From: an uncultured Collinsella sp.
Lineage (GTDB): Bacteria > Actinomycetota > Coriobacteriia > Coriobacteriales > Coriobacteriaceae
Assembly (NCBI GenBank): GCA_900757595.1
Contig: CAAEOL010000021.1
Location: 1-31,459, forward strand
Length of the DNA stretch: 31,459 nucleotides
Direction: 5' to 3'
Positions 15,687 through 23,843 of the stretch are shown here, piece after piece. Position 1 is the stretch's first letter, and each line of letters opens with the position of its first letter. The translations under genes and the position numbers were made by a program. The notes beneath the pieces are model-generated. The model was not told the origin of the DNA. It was given only the letters and a program-made list of their open reading frames with translations, and searched no databases.

Positions 15687-17939
15687 ATGGCTGATTCCAG
15701 CAAAAAGATGCAGATCGTGTTTGCCTCGGCCGAGTGCGCGCCGTTTGTGAAGACCGGTGGCCTGGGCGACGTGGCGGGCTCGCTGCCTGCGGCGCTTGTG
15801 CGCGCCGGCGCCGAAGTCATCGTGATGGTGCCCAAGTACGCCACCATCAAGGACGAGTACAAGGCGCAGATGGAGCACTTCTCCGACTTTTACGTGAGCC
15901 TGGGCTGGCGCAATGAGTACTGCGGACTTGAGAAGCTCGAGCACGACGGCGTCACCTATATGTTCATCGACAACGAGCGCTACTTTGCGCGTGACTATCC
16001 GTACGGCTTCTTTGACGACGGCGAGCGTTTTGCGTTCTTCTCCAAGGCCATCACCGAGAGCCTGCAGCACCTGCCGGCCGGCTTTGAGTGCGACATCCTG
16101 CACTGCAACGACTGGCAGACCGCGCTGGCGCCCGTGTTTTTGCGCGAGTTCTACCAGGGCCTGCCGCTGTACGAGCGCGTCAAGACCGTGTTCTCGATCC
16201 ACAACGTGGCTTTCCAGGGCCAGTTTAGCGACACCGTAATGGAGGACATCCTGGGCGTGGCGCATATTCCCGCGGCAGCTACGCAGCTGCGCTGCGACGC
16301 CTGCAGCATCAACTACATGTTAGGTGCGCTGCACTATGCCGATGCCATCACCACGGTGAGCCCCACCTATGCCAACGAGATCCAGACGCCCGTGTTTGGC
16401 GAGGGCCTGGACGGCGTGCTGCGCGAGCGCTCCTATGCGCTGCAGGGCATTTTAAACGGCATTGACGTGGCGGGCTTTGACCCGGCGACCGACAAGCGTA
16501 TTGCCGCAAACTACACGGTTGAGGACCGTTCCGGCAAGGCGGTGTGCAAGGCCAAGCTGCAGGAAGAGCTGGGGCTCGAGGTTCGCGACGACCGTCCGCT
16601 CATGGTGATGGTCACGCGCCTGACGCGCCAGAAGGGCATGGACTTGGTCATGTACGCGCTCGACCGCATCCTGTCCGGCGGCGTGCAGGTAGCGGTGCTG
16701 GGCACCGGTGACCGCGACTACGAGGACGGCCTGCGCTACTTCCAGGACAAGTACCCCGGCACCATGGCCGCGCGCATCGAGTTTGACCCGGCGCTGTCGC
16801 AGCGCATGTATGCCGCCGCCGATATGTTCCTGATGCCTTCGAAGTTTGAGCCCTGCGGCCTGTCGCAGATCATCGCCATGCGCTACGGTACCCTGCCCAT
16901 CGTGCGCGAGACCGGTGGCCTGAAGGACACCGTGATCCCGTATAACGAGTTTACCGGCGAGGGCACGGGCTTCTCGTTTAGTAACTTTAACGGCGACGAG
17001 ATGGGCGACGCCGTGTTCCGCGCGGCACGCCTGTTCTGGGACAACCGCGATGCCTGGAACCAGCTGGTCACGCAGGCCATGAGCCAGGACTTTAGCTGGA
17101 CGCGCTCGGCCGACAAGTATCTGGACCTGTATTTCTTTATGCATCCGGAGATCGAGAGGCCGGCGGCGGTTGCCGACGAGCCCGAGGTTGCTGCCGAGCC
17201 CGAGCCCAAGGCCGAGCCGGTTGTTGAGGCGCCCGCTGCTGTTGAGGAGCCCAAGACTGAGGAGAAGCCGGTTGCGAAGCCTGCCGCCAAGAAGGCCACG
17301 ACTCGTAAGACGACGGCTAAGAAGGCTACGACAACCAAGGCCGCTGCCGCCAAGACCGCCGCAGCAAAGAAGACTGCTCCCAAGGCAACGACGACGCGTA
17401 AGCGCACGACCGCCGCTGCCAAGAAGGCCGCCGAGGCCGAGGCTGCTCCCGAGGTAAAGGCCGAGGCCGCCGCCGAGGCTAAGCCTGCGGCAAAGGCTCC
17501 GGCCAAGACCGCTGCCAAGAAGTCGACCGCGACCACCAAAAAGGCAACGGCAGCCAAGAAGTCCACGGCAACGAAGTCGACGACCACGAAGGCCGCCACG
17601 ACTAAGACAGCCGCAAAGCCGGCCGCCAAAGTCGAGGAGACACCCGCCGAGTCCAAGGCCGAGGCAACCGTCGAGGCCAAGCCCGCCGCCAAGACCACCA
17701 CGCGTAAGCGCGCAACGACGACGGCCAAGAAGAACACGACCAAGGCTGCTGCTCCCAAGGCGGAGGCTAAAGTCGAGGCCAAGCCCGCTGCCGCCAAAGA
17801 GGAGTCCAAGGCCGAGGTAAAGGCCAAGCCCGAACCCGCCAAGGAGACCCCGGTCTCCCCTGCCACTCCGGCAGAGGAAAAGGCTCCGACCAAGAAGACC
17901 TCCGTCCGCAAGGCAACGGCCACCCGCAAGCGCCGCTAA
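15687..17939 (+). CDS. glgA: Glycogen synthase with long histone H1-like C-terminal tail
   Basis: GlgA (GT5) transfers glucose from ADP-glucose to the non-reducing ends of glycogen. The catalytic part is normal: KTGGLGDVAGSLP with Lys22, HCNDWQTALAP, FSIHNVAFQG, and SKFEPCGLSQIIAMRYGTLP with Glu388, then RETGGLKDTV. It ends near residue 491 (FFMHPEIER), the usual GlgA length. Residues 492-750 are an extra low-complexity tail: first an acidic Glu/Pro-rich part, then about 200 residues of Lys/Ala/Thr repeats (AAKKATTRKTTAKK and similar) ending TATRKRR. The tail is in frame, without stop, and ends just before a terminator, so it is real coding sequence. ATG at 15687 has GGGAG five bases upstream. 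It is the last gene of the glycogen cluster before the terminator. Confidence 0.95.
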   Translation: MADSSKKMQIVFASAECAPFVKTGGLGDVAGSLPAALVRAGAEVIVMVPKYATIKDEYKAQMEHFSDFYVSLGWRNEYCGLEKLEHDGVTYMFIDNERYFARDYPYGFFDDGERFAFFSKAITESLQHLPAGFECDILHCNDWQTALAPVFLREFYQGLPLYERVKTVFSIHNVAFQGQFSDTVMEDILGVAHIPAAATQLRCDACSINYMLGALHYADAITTVSPTYANEIQTPVFGEGLDGVLRERSYALQGILNGIDVAGFDPATDKRIAANYTVEDRSGKAVCKAKLQEELGLEVRDDRPLMVMVTRLTRQKGMDLVMYALDRILSGGVQVAVLGTGDRDYEDGLRYFQDKYPGTMAARIEFDPALSQRMYAAADMFLMPSKFEPCGLSQIIAMRYGTLPIVRETGGLKDTVIPYNEFTGEGTGFSFSNFNGDEMGDAVFRAARLFWDNRDAWNQLVTQAMSQDFSWTRSADKYLDLYFFMHPEIERPAAVADEPEVAAEPEPKAEPVVEAPAAVEEPKTEEKPVAKPAAKKATTRKTTAKKATTTKAAAAKTAAAKKTAPKATTTRKRTTAAAKKAAEAEAAPEVKAEAAAEAKPAAKAPAKTAAKKSTATTKKATAAKKSTATKSTTTKAATTKTAAKPAAKVEETPAESKAEATVEAKPAAKTTTRKRATTTAKKNTTKAAAPKAEAKVEAKPAAAKEESKAEVKAKPEPAKETPVSPATPAEEKAPTKKTSVRKATATRKRR

Positions 17940-17973
17940 TCCGGCCGATTAAAACTTAATCCTCAACACAAAA

Positions 17974-18008
17974 GAGGGCGCCCCAACCAGGCGCCCTCTT
18001 CTTGGTTG
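17974..18008 (+). terminator. Intrinsic terminator after glgA
   Basis: GAGGGCGCC at 17974-17982 and GGCGCCCTC at 17990-17998 form a perfect 9-bp stem with a 7-base loop, followed by TTCTTGGTT. It lies 34 bases after the glgA stop. An A-rich run before the stem gives a partial T-tract on the other strand as well. Confidence 0.85.
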
Positions 18009-18030
18009 AACTTCTGAATTAAAAAGAGGG

Positions 18031-18174
18031 CCGGTTTACTACGACAAAATGGCTCCGGCCGACCACGGCGGATAATCTACGAAATTGGCAACGCTTCTAC
18101 CTGCGGTTTTAATATCACCAAAATGACCGTGGTTGAGATTATTCAATTTATCGTAGTAAACCGGGGTACTTTTG
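18031..18174 (+). repeat. Structured intergenic element, copy 1 of 2
   Basis: Terminal inverted repeats CCGGTTTACTACGA (18031-18044) and TCGTAGTAAACCGG (18151-18164) pair perfectly over 14 bp and enclose the core CTACCTGCGGTTTTA at 18097-18111, followed by TACTTTTG at 18167-18174. Copy 2 at 22149-22292 has the same core and TACTTTTG at nearly identical spacing, but a different and still self-complementary stem. No coding capacity is apparent. It could be a structured RNA or a small non-autonomous mobile element. Confidence 0.7.
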
Positions 18175-18227
18175 TTTGGCTACAAATAGTATCGACATAG
18201 GCGTTTTTGAATATCGCGATAATTTGG

Positions 18228-18272
18228 ATGGTAAAACGATTTTCTAGGACAACCGTTCGCCGATGGTAAACG
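18228..18272. promoter_or_regulatory. Two GGTAAAAC-type operator-like sites before the GH13-GH77 gene
   Basis: ATGGTAAAAC at 18228-18237 and ATGGTAAACG at 18263-18272 match the motif seen three times before glgB. They lie 100-140 bases upstream of the start codon. TATACA (around 18291) and TATACT (around 18304) could be -10 boxes, but no good -35 was found. The sites are candidates for one sugar-responsive regulator controlling both units. Confidence 0.5.
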
Positions 18273-18370
18273 GATGTTGTTTATACAGCCTGTGTACAAC
18301 AGATATACTTACAACTTGTGCGTAAAGCCCATGGCCCGCAGGCCATGATTCTATTGAACTGGACCGTATT

Positions 18371-21300
18371 ATGAGATTGATTCACAACAGCCGTCTACCG
18401 CAGTTTCGCACTCCGTTTGGCGCTGTGACCACAGGAACTACCGTTGCACTCTCGGTGATTTTGGAGGATGCCGATCCCAACCAGGCAACACTCACCCTAC
18501 GTACCTGGGTCGATGAAGTCGGCGAGACCCTGATTCCGATGGAGCACGAAGGCGATGGCATTTTTACCGGCAAGCTCAAATGCACTGAACCGTGTCTTGT
18601 GTGGTACAGCTTTATCTGCAATATCGAGGGCCAGCCCGAGGTTCGCCTGGGCGCGCCCCAGGGCCGCACCGGCGGCGAGGGCGTAACCTACGACTACGCC
18701 GAGGTGCCGTCCTTCCAGATTACCGTCTATAAGCACCGCGAGAACCGCCCCACTTGGTACGAGCGCGGCATGGTCTACCAAATCTTCCCCGACCGATACG
18801 CCCGTGACGAGCATTGGCGCGAGCGCACAATGGCCGAACTCGAAAAACCGCGCAAGGGCATTCAGCGCCGGATGGTCGAGGACTGGAACGAGCCGCCCGT
18901 GTACGAGCGCGCCGAGGACGGCTCCATCAAGACCTGGGACTTCTACGGCGGCTCGCTCAAGGGCATCCAGGAAGACCTGCCCCGCATCGCCGAGCTAGGC
19001 TTTACAGCCATCTACCTCAACCCCATTTTCGAAGCCGCAAGCAACCACCGCTACGACACGGCCGACTACACCAAGATCGACCCGATCCTGGGCACCGAGC
19101 AGGACTTTACCGAGCTGTGCCAGGCAGCCGAGAAGCTGGGCATCTCCATCATCCTGGACGGCGTCTTCAACCACACGGGCGACGACTCGATCTATTTCAA
19201 CCGCTACGGCAACTACCCGAGCGTGGGTGCCTGGCAGAGCGAGGATTCGCCGTGGCGCGATGCGTTTACCTTCCACGAGGACGGCTCGTACGACTGCTGG
19301 TGGGGCGTGGGCAACATGCCAGCCATCAACGAGAAATCCGAGCTGGTGCGCGAGAGGCTCCTGGGCAAGGACGGCGTGATCCGCAAATGGCTGCGCGCCG
19401 GTGCCCATGGTTGGCGCCTGGACGTCGCTGACGAGCTTTCCGACGACTTCCTGGCCGAGATCAAAAAGGCCGTACTTGCCGAAAAGCCTGACGCACTGTT
19501 GCTCGGCGAAGTCTGGGAAGACGCCTCCAACAAGATTAGCTATGGCCATCTGCGCCGCTACCTGCAGGGCTCCGAACTGGACTCTGCTATGGATTACCCC
19601 TTCCGCGACATGGTCATCGGCTTTTTGATGGGCTACAAGAACGCCTACCAGGCAGCCGAGGATATCGAAACCCTGCGCGAAAACTACCCGAGCGAGGCAT
19701 TGTCCTGCGCGCTCAATCTGCTTTCGAGCCACGACCGTCCGCGCATCATCTCGGTGCTCGGGGGCGGCCCCGACGAGTCGCAGCTGCCCGAGTGCGAGCG
19801 CAGCAAGTGGCGCTTGGACGAGAACTCGATGGGCCTGGCCAAGAGCCGCTTTTGGCTTGCAACGCTCATGCAGATGACCTTCCCCGGCGTGCCTTCGATC
19901 TACTACGGCGACGAATACGGCCTGGAGGGCCTAACTGATCCGGGCAACCGCCGTACCCTGCCGACCAAGGACCAACTGCACGACTTCGACACGCTGGCTA
20001 TTGTCAAAAACGCCTCCGCCGTGCGCCGCGCACTGCCATTTATGATCGATGGCGAGATCAAGGCCTTCGCGCTCAACGACGAGGTACTGGCATACAACCG
20101 CACGGGCAAGAATGGCGAATCCGCGACGGTTATCATCAACCGCAGCCTGCGCAATTCGCACCGCGTGACGATTCCGGCGCTCGGCGAATGCGCGAGTGAC
20201 GTGATTAGCGGTCACGAGTGCGAGATTCACAACGGCACGGTCACGCTCGATCTGTATCCGTTGGGCTCGTCGATCATCTATCACCATGCCGAGCAGCGCC
20301 TGCAGGAGCCGCTCGATCACGGTGCGGGCGTCGTGTGCCATATCACATCGGTGCCCACCGACGACGGCAAGCCCGGCACGATCGGCGCACCCACGCGTCG
20401 CTTTATCGACCATCTGGCCGCTATGGGCATGCGCTACTGGCAGGTACTACCTGTCAACCCGACGGATTTCTTCCGCTCCCCTTACGCTGGGCCTTCGGCC
20501 TTTGCGGGCAATATTGACCTGCTGCCCGAGAGCCAAGAGGAGCTGGCGGCCGACTTTGAGACTTGGAAGGCCCGTGGCGGCGAGGATGCAGACCCGCTCT
20601 ACACGGCGTTTAAACATCGCAACGCCGACTGGCTCGAGAAGTACTGCGTCTACATGGCCGTCAAGAAGTACTTTGAAGGCGAATCGCGCCACGATTGGCC
20701 GGCCGATGTCGCGCGCTACAACGAGCATCTGATTGACGACAAGCGTTTCCACGACGAGGCAGAGCTGCAGGCGTACATGCAGTACCGCTTTGACCTTGCC
20801 TGGTGCGAGCTCATGAACTACGCGCACAAGAAGGGCATCGAGGTCATCGGCGATATTCCTATGTACGTTTCGGACGATTCGGCCGATGCGTGGAGCGAGC
20901 CCGAGAACTTCTGGCTGTCCGATACCGGCAAGGCGATTGAGATTTCTGGCGCGCCGCCCGACAATTTTGCGCCCGAGGGCCAGGTGTGGGGCAACCCCAC
21001 CTTCCGTTGGGATCACATGAAGGAGAACGGCTACCGCTGGTGGATGGACCGTCTGCGTCGCGCGTTCTCGCTCTACGACCGCGTGCGCTTGGACCACTTC
21101 CTGGGATTCCACAGTTACTTTAGCATCCCCGCAGGCAAGGCCTGCGCCGACGGCCGCTGGCTGGCGGGTCCGGGCAAGGATCTGTTCCAGACTGCCTATG
21201 ACGAGCTGGGGCCGCTCAACTTTATCGCCGAGGACCTGGGTTACCTGACGCCTGGCGTTCGCGCCATGGCTTCGACCTGCGGCTTCCCCGGCATGGACGT

Positions 21301-21667
21301 GCTGGAGTTTAGCGATTACGACGTCCGCTGCGGCGTGCATCCCACGCCGGGCAAGATTCTGTACACCTCGACGCACGACACGTCGACGCTCGCCGGTTGG
21401 TGCACGCGCTCCTTTGCGGGCGGCGACGAGCCGAGCGGTGTTGAGGTGGCGGCCAAGCTGATGAGCGACGCGCTGGCAAGCGACGCTCCCCTTGTGATGA
21501 TGCCGCTGCAGGATGTCCTGGGACTAGGCGACGATGCGCGCATGAACGTACCGGGTGTCGCCACGGGCAACTGGACCTGGCAGGCCGACGAGGCCGACGT
21601 GGCGGCCGCCGAAGGCAAAACTGCACAGCTCCTGCGCAACACCCATAGATTCTGGGGCGAAGCGTGA
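18371..21667 (+). CDS. GH13 alpha-glucan hydrolase fused to GH77 4-alpha-glucanotransferase (MalQ)
   Basis: This 1098-residue two-enzyme protein probably processes maltodextrins released from glycogen or imported. Residues 1-120 are an N-terminal beta domain. About 130-640 is a GH13 neopullulanase/cyclomaltodextrinase-like barrel with DGVFNHTG, nucleophile Asp351 in GWRLDVADE, Glu380 in LLGEVWED and Asp455 in SSHDRPR. From about 650 to the end is a complete amylomaltase: PYAGPSAFAGN, DIPMYVSDDSADAW, nucleophile Asp908 in VRLDHFLGF, Glu954 in FIAEDLG, and THDTSTLAGW. All catalytic residues of both domains are present, so both should be active. There is no signal peptide, so it is cytosolic. 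The same fusion is known from some Bacillota. The ATG has only a weak GGA upstream. Two operator-like sites precede it. Confidence 0.93.
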   Translation: MRLIHNSRLPQFRTPFGAVTTGTTVALSVILEDADPNQATLTLRTWVDEVGETLIPMEHEGDGIFTGKLKCTEPCLVWYSFICNIEGQPEVRLGAPQGRTGGEGVTYDYAEVPSFQITVYKHRENRPTWYERGMVYQIFPDRYARDEHWRERTMAELEKPRKGIQRRMVEDWNEPPVYERAEDGSIKTWDFYGGSLKGIQEDLPRIAELGFTAIYLNPIFEAASNHRYDTADYTKIDPILGTEQDFTELCQAAEKLGISIILDGVFNHTGDDSIYFNRYGNYPSVGAWQSEDSPWRDAFTFHEDGSYDCWWGVGNMPAINEKSELVRERLLGKDGVIRKWLRAGAHGWRLDVADELSDDFLAEIKKAVLAEKPDALLLGEVWEDASNKISYGHLRRYLQGSELDSAMDYPFRDMVIGFLMGYKNAYQAAEDIETLRENYPSEALSCALNLLSSHDRPRIISVLGGGPDESQLPECERSKWRLDENSMGLAKSRFWLATLMQMTFPGVPSIYYGDEYGLEGLTDPGNRRTLPTKDQLHDFDTLAIVKNASAVRRALPFMIDGEIKAFALNDEVLAYNRTGKNGESATVIINRSLRNSHRVTIPALGECASDVISGHECEIHNGTVTLDLYPLGSSIIYHHAEQRLQEPLDHGAGVVCHITSVPTDDGKPGTIGAPTRRFIDHLAAMGMRYWQVLPVNPTDFFRSPYAGPSAFAGNIDLLPESQEELAADFETWKARGGEDADPLYTAFKHRNADWLEKYCVYMAVKKYFEGESRHDWPADVARYNEHLIDDKRFHDEAELQAYMQYRFDLAWCELMNYAHKKGIEVIGDIPMYVSDDSADAWSEPENFWLSDTGKAIEISGAPPDNFAPEGQVWGNPTFRWDHMKENGYRWWMDRLRRAFSLYDRVRLDHFLGFHSYFSIPAGKACADGRWLAGPGKDLFQTAYDELGPLNFIAEDLGYLTPGVRAMASTCGFPGMDVLEFSDYDVRCGVHPTPGKILYTSTHDTSTLAGWCTRSFAGGDEPSGVEVAAKLMSDALASDAPLVMMPLQDVLGLGDDARMNVPGVATGNWTWQADEADVAAAEGKTAQLLRNTHRFWGEA

Positions 21668-21711
21668 TAAAACCCCCGATATAGGGTACAGTTACAAACG
21701 TTTGAATTTAT

Positions 21712-21737
21712 GCGGGCAGAGCGATCTGCCCGCTTTG
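21712..21737 (+). terminator. Hairpin terminator after the GH13-GH77 gene
   Basis: GCGGGCAGA at 21712-21720 pairs with TCTGCCCGC at 21725-21733 around a GCGA loop, followed by TTTGTG. The stem is strong but the T-tract short. It ends about 18 bases before the zinc-ribbon gene start, so some read-through into that gene is possible. Confidence 0.7.
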
Positions 21738-21755
21738 TGCTGAAAAGGAAGTATT

Positions 21756-21992
21756 ATGGCGCGCTACGATTACAAGTGCTCGAGCTGCGGCAACGTGTTT
21801 GAGGTTGAGCATCCCATGTCCGAGACCCCCGAGGTCGTGTGCCCGAGCTGCGGTGCTCCGGCATCCAAGACGTTCTCGGCCAGCGGCATCAAGTTTGAGG
21901 GCAGCGGCTTCTACAACACCGACCAGCGAAGCGGTGGTTCCAGCACCAACGCCACCAGCGGCTGCTGCGCCAACTGCCCGCATAACCACTAG
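21756..21992 (+). CDS. FmdB-family zinc-ribbon protein
   Basis: This 78-residue protein starts MARYDYKCSSCGNVFEV and holds two CxxC knuckles (Cys8/Cys11 and Cys29/Cys32), the FmdB/CxxC_CxxC_SSSS zinc-ribbon pattern. The family is small, widespread and mostly of unknown function; a regulatory role was proposed for FmdB. A Gly/Ser-rich linker leads to a C-terminal GCCANCPHNH, with three more Cys and two His that could bind a second metal. GGAAG lies before the ATG. It is followed by a repeat-rich intergenic region. Confidence 0.85.
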   Translation: MARYDYKCSSCGNVFEVEHPMSETPEVVCPSCGAPASKTFSASGIKFEGSGFYNTDQRSGGSSTNATSGCCANCPHNH

Positions 21993-22026
21993 AGACAAGC
22001 GGTCCTGCCACCCAGGTTCCCTGATG

Positions 22027-22093
22027 AGTTGCGGTGAAATAGGGATTGTTTTGCGGGTAGATGCCGCTATTCAATCCCTATTTCACCGCAACT
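22027..22093. repeat. Long palindromic repeat, copy 1 (22-bp arms)
   Basis: Arms 22027-22048 and 22072-22093 are perfectly complementary over 22 bp (starting AGTTGCGGTGAAATAGGG) with a 23-base loop that contains its own GCGG/CCGC pair. A close copy lies at 22370-22436, and the two bracket the structured element at 22149-22292. It resembles REP-type extragenic palindromes. It gives a false small reading frame on the minus strand. Confidence 0.85.
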
Positions 22094-22148
22094 TATCTAT
22101 AGATCGGATTTCGGGCTGAAGCTAAGTTTGTAACATTTCAAAACTCTA

Positions 22149-22292
22149 CCGGATTACGGGGCTGAATTGACAACCTCTATCCATTCCGGTAATTTGCAAA
22201 TTTCAACAAGCCATCTACCTGCGGTTTTATTAAGGCCATTTTTGCTGTGGTCGGGCATCACCGATCTAGCCCCGTAATCCGCCCTACTTTTG
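22149..22292 (+). repeat. Structured intergenic element, copy 2 of 2
   Basis: CCGGATTACGGGGCT (22149-22163) pairs with AGCCCCGTAATCCG (22268-22281). The core CTACCTGCGGTTTTA is at 22215-22229, 66 bases after the left stem start exactly as in copy 1, and TACTTTTG is at 22285-22292. The stem sequence differs from copy 1 on both sides in a compensatory way. Weaker identity also covers the TAAT and CTGTGGT/CCGTGGT stretches beside the core. Confidence 0.7.
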
Positions 22293-22369
22293 ATAGCAGC
22301 AAGTATGAAACAGGGCCATTTTTTCCCACTCTTTACCGCTATTGCGATCTCAACTCGCACGACCTTCTG

Positions 22370-22436
22370 AGTTGCGGTGAAATAGGGACTGTTTGGCCGG
22401 TAGATGCCGCTATTCAACCCCTATTTCACCGCAACT
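22370..22436. repeat. Long palindromic repeat, copy 2
   Basis: Arms 22370-22391 and 22415-22436 match copy 1 at 22027 almost throughout, with two mismatched positions inside the stem. It ends six bases from the rsmB stop codon, so on the minus strand it could also act as a 3'-end structure for the rsmB mRNA. Confidence 0.85.
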
Positions 22437-22442
22437 TAGTAG

Positions 22443-23843
22443 TTACTTATGGACCAGACGGGCGCAGAAGTGGCCGTCGTAGGAGTCGGCGTTTACGGGG
22501 ACGCTTTGGAAAAGGCCCCGGTCGTTTTGACGGAGGGTGACGAGGCTCTTGGCATGGTCGTACTCGGTGAGCTGCAGAATCTGGGCTTCGGAGAGCGGCG
22601 CCACGGTAAAGCCGGCGCCCTCGGGAGAGGCCAGGAAGGCGTCCACGACCTGCGCGTTCTCTTCATAAAAAACCGAGCAGGTTGCATAGATAAGCTCACC
22701 GCCGGCAGCCACGCGCGCGGCTGCTTCCTTGAGCATCGTCAGCTGTAGCTTGGGCAGCTCAGTCGTAACGTCGTTCTCGGTCAGACGCCACGGAATCTCG
22801 GGATGACGGCGCATGGTGCCGGTGCCAGAGCACGGCGCATCGATAAACACCGTGTCGAACAGGGCAGGCTCGCCGAGCATCGCGTCAAAGGACGTGAGCA
22901 CCTCATTGAGCTCGCAGGCATCGCCCGACACCGTACGAACACCCGTAATACCCGCCTTGTGCAGGCGCGCGAGATTCTGATCGCACTTACGATCGTGCAG
23001 ATCGAGCGCGGTATGCTGATGCTCGTACCCGGCACGCTTGGCCTGGCACATCATCACATAGGTCTTGGTGCCGCGACCGGCGCCAATCTCCAGGCAACGA
23101 CCGGGACGTGTCGCGGCAGTAGCGATAAGCTGAGCGTTGAGATCCGAGGCGACCGCAGCCGCACGCTCAAACACGCCCGATGCAACCGTGACCTGCGCAT
23201 CGACGGGAGCATGGCAGCCCGGGAAGACAGGCGCAACGAGCTGCGAGATATACGGATCGGCCTTAGTCGCAAACGCATTCTCGTGCAGTGCAAGCGGCGC
23301 AGGCGCCAGATTGCCGGCAAAGTTGAGCGCGCCCTCGGGCGTATCGAACGAGGCCATAATACGAGCGCACAGCCAGCGCGGCAGGCCCATCAGACGGGAA
23401 AGTCGAACCAAACGGCGCTCGGACTCATCCACGTCGGATGCCGTGGCAAAGTCCTCAACGTTGTCCGCAACCTTGTGCAGCACCGCGTTAGCCAGGCCCG
23501 CGGCAGACTTAGCACCGCTGCGCACCAGCTCAACACCCTGGCTCACGGCAACGCGGCCCGGCGTATGCAGGTAGAGCATCTCGAAAGCCGAGATGCGAAG
23601 CGCCATGCGAACGCGCGGCGCGACCTTTTTGGGCTTATCCAAAAACTGATCGAGCAACTCATCCAAAATGCCCTGTGTGGCGGCAACACCGAGCGCCAAA
23701 CGCGCGGCAAAAGCAGAATCGCGCTGGTCAATGGCCTTGGCGGAAGCGCGGGAAGACAACACGTCGCGTGCGTACATACCGCGGCGATCGGCCTCCATCA
23801 ACACATCGAGCGCAAGCTTGCGCGCGGGAGACAACTTACTCAT
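22443..23843 (-). CDS. rsmB: 16S rRNA (cytosine-C5) methyltransferase, RsmB/NOP family
   Basis: RsmB methylates C967 of 16S rRNA with S-adenosylmethionine. The 466-residue protein has an N-terminal NusB-like RNA-binding domain (KLALDVLMEADRRG to about residue 130) and a C-terminal Rossmann methyltransferase domain. The latter has the SAM motif LEIGAGRGTKT, the catalytic motif DAPCSGTGTMRRHPEI and the nucleophile Cys in YATCSVFYEEN. The ATG at 23843 overlaps the fmt stop (ATGA), a clear translational coupling. In many bacteria the order is def-fmt-rsmB, as here. The family also contains RsmF and NSUN-type enzymes, but the NusB domain and the context favour RsmB. Confidence 0.92.
   Translation of the reverse strand: MSKLSPARKLALDVLMEADRRGMYARDVLSSRASAKAIDQRDSAFAARLALGVAATQGILDELLDQFLDKPKKVAPRVRMALRISAFEMLYLHTPGRVAVSQGVELVRSGAKSAAGLANAVLHKVADNVEDFATASDVDESERRLVRLSRLMGLPRWLCARIMASFDTPEGALNFAGNLAPAPLALHENAFATKADPYISQLVAPVFPGCHAPVDAQVTVASGVFERAAAVASDLNAQLIATAATRPGRCLEIGAGRGTKTYVMMCQAKRAGYEHQHTALDLHDRKCDQNLARLHKAGITGVRTVSGDACELNEVLTSFDAMLGEPALFDTVFIDAPCSGTGTMRRHPEIPWRLTENDVTTELPKLQLTMLKEAAARVAAGGELIYATCSVFYEENAQVVDAFLASPEGAGFTVAPLSEAQILQLTEYDHAKSLVTLRQNDRGLFQSVPVNADSYDGHFCARLVHK

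Noticed and set aside
16883..17929. 348-residue hydrophobic minus-strand frame opposite the GlgA tail
   Set aside because: It looks like a membrane protein only because antisense AAG/GCC repeats read as Leu/Val/Ala. The sense strand continues glgA without a break.
22154..22417. Small minus-strand frames starting MNSGIY...PYFTAT (also at 21889-22074)
   Set aside because: Both starts are translations of the palindromic repeat. Shared sequence stops where the repeat stops, so they are not genes.
22021..22440. CRISPR array
   Set aside because: Only two palindromic copies are present, about 340 bases apart, with no regular spacers and no cas genes nearby.
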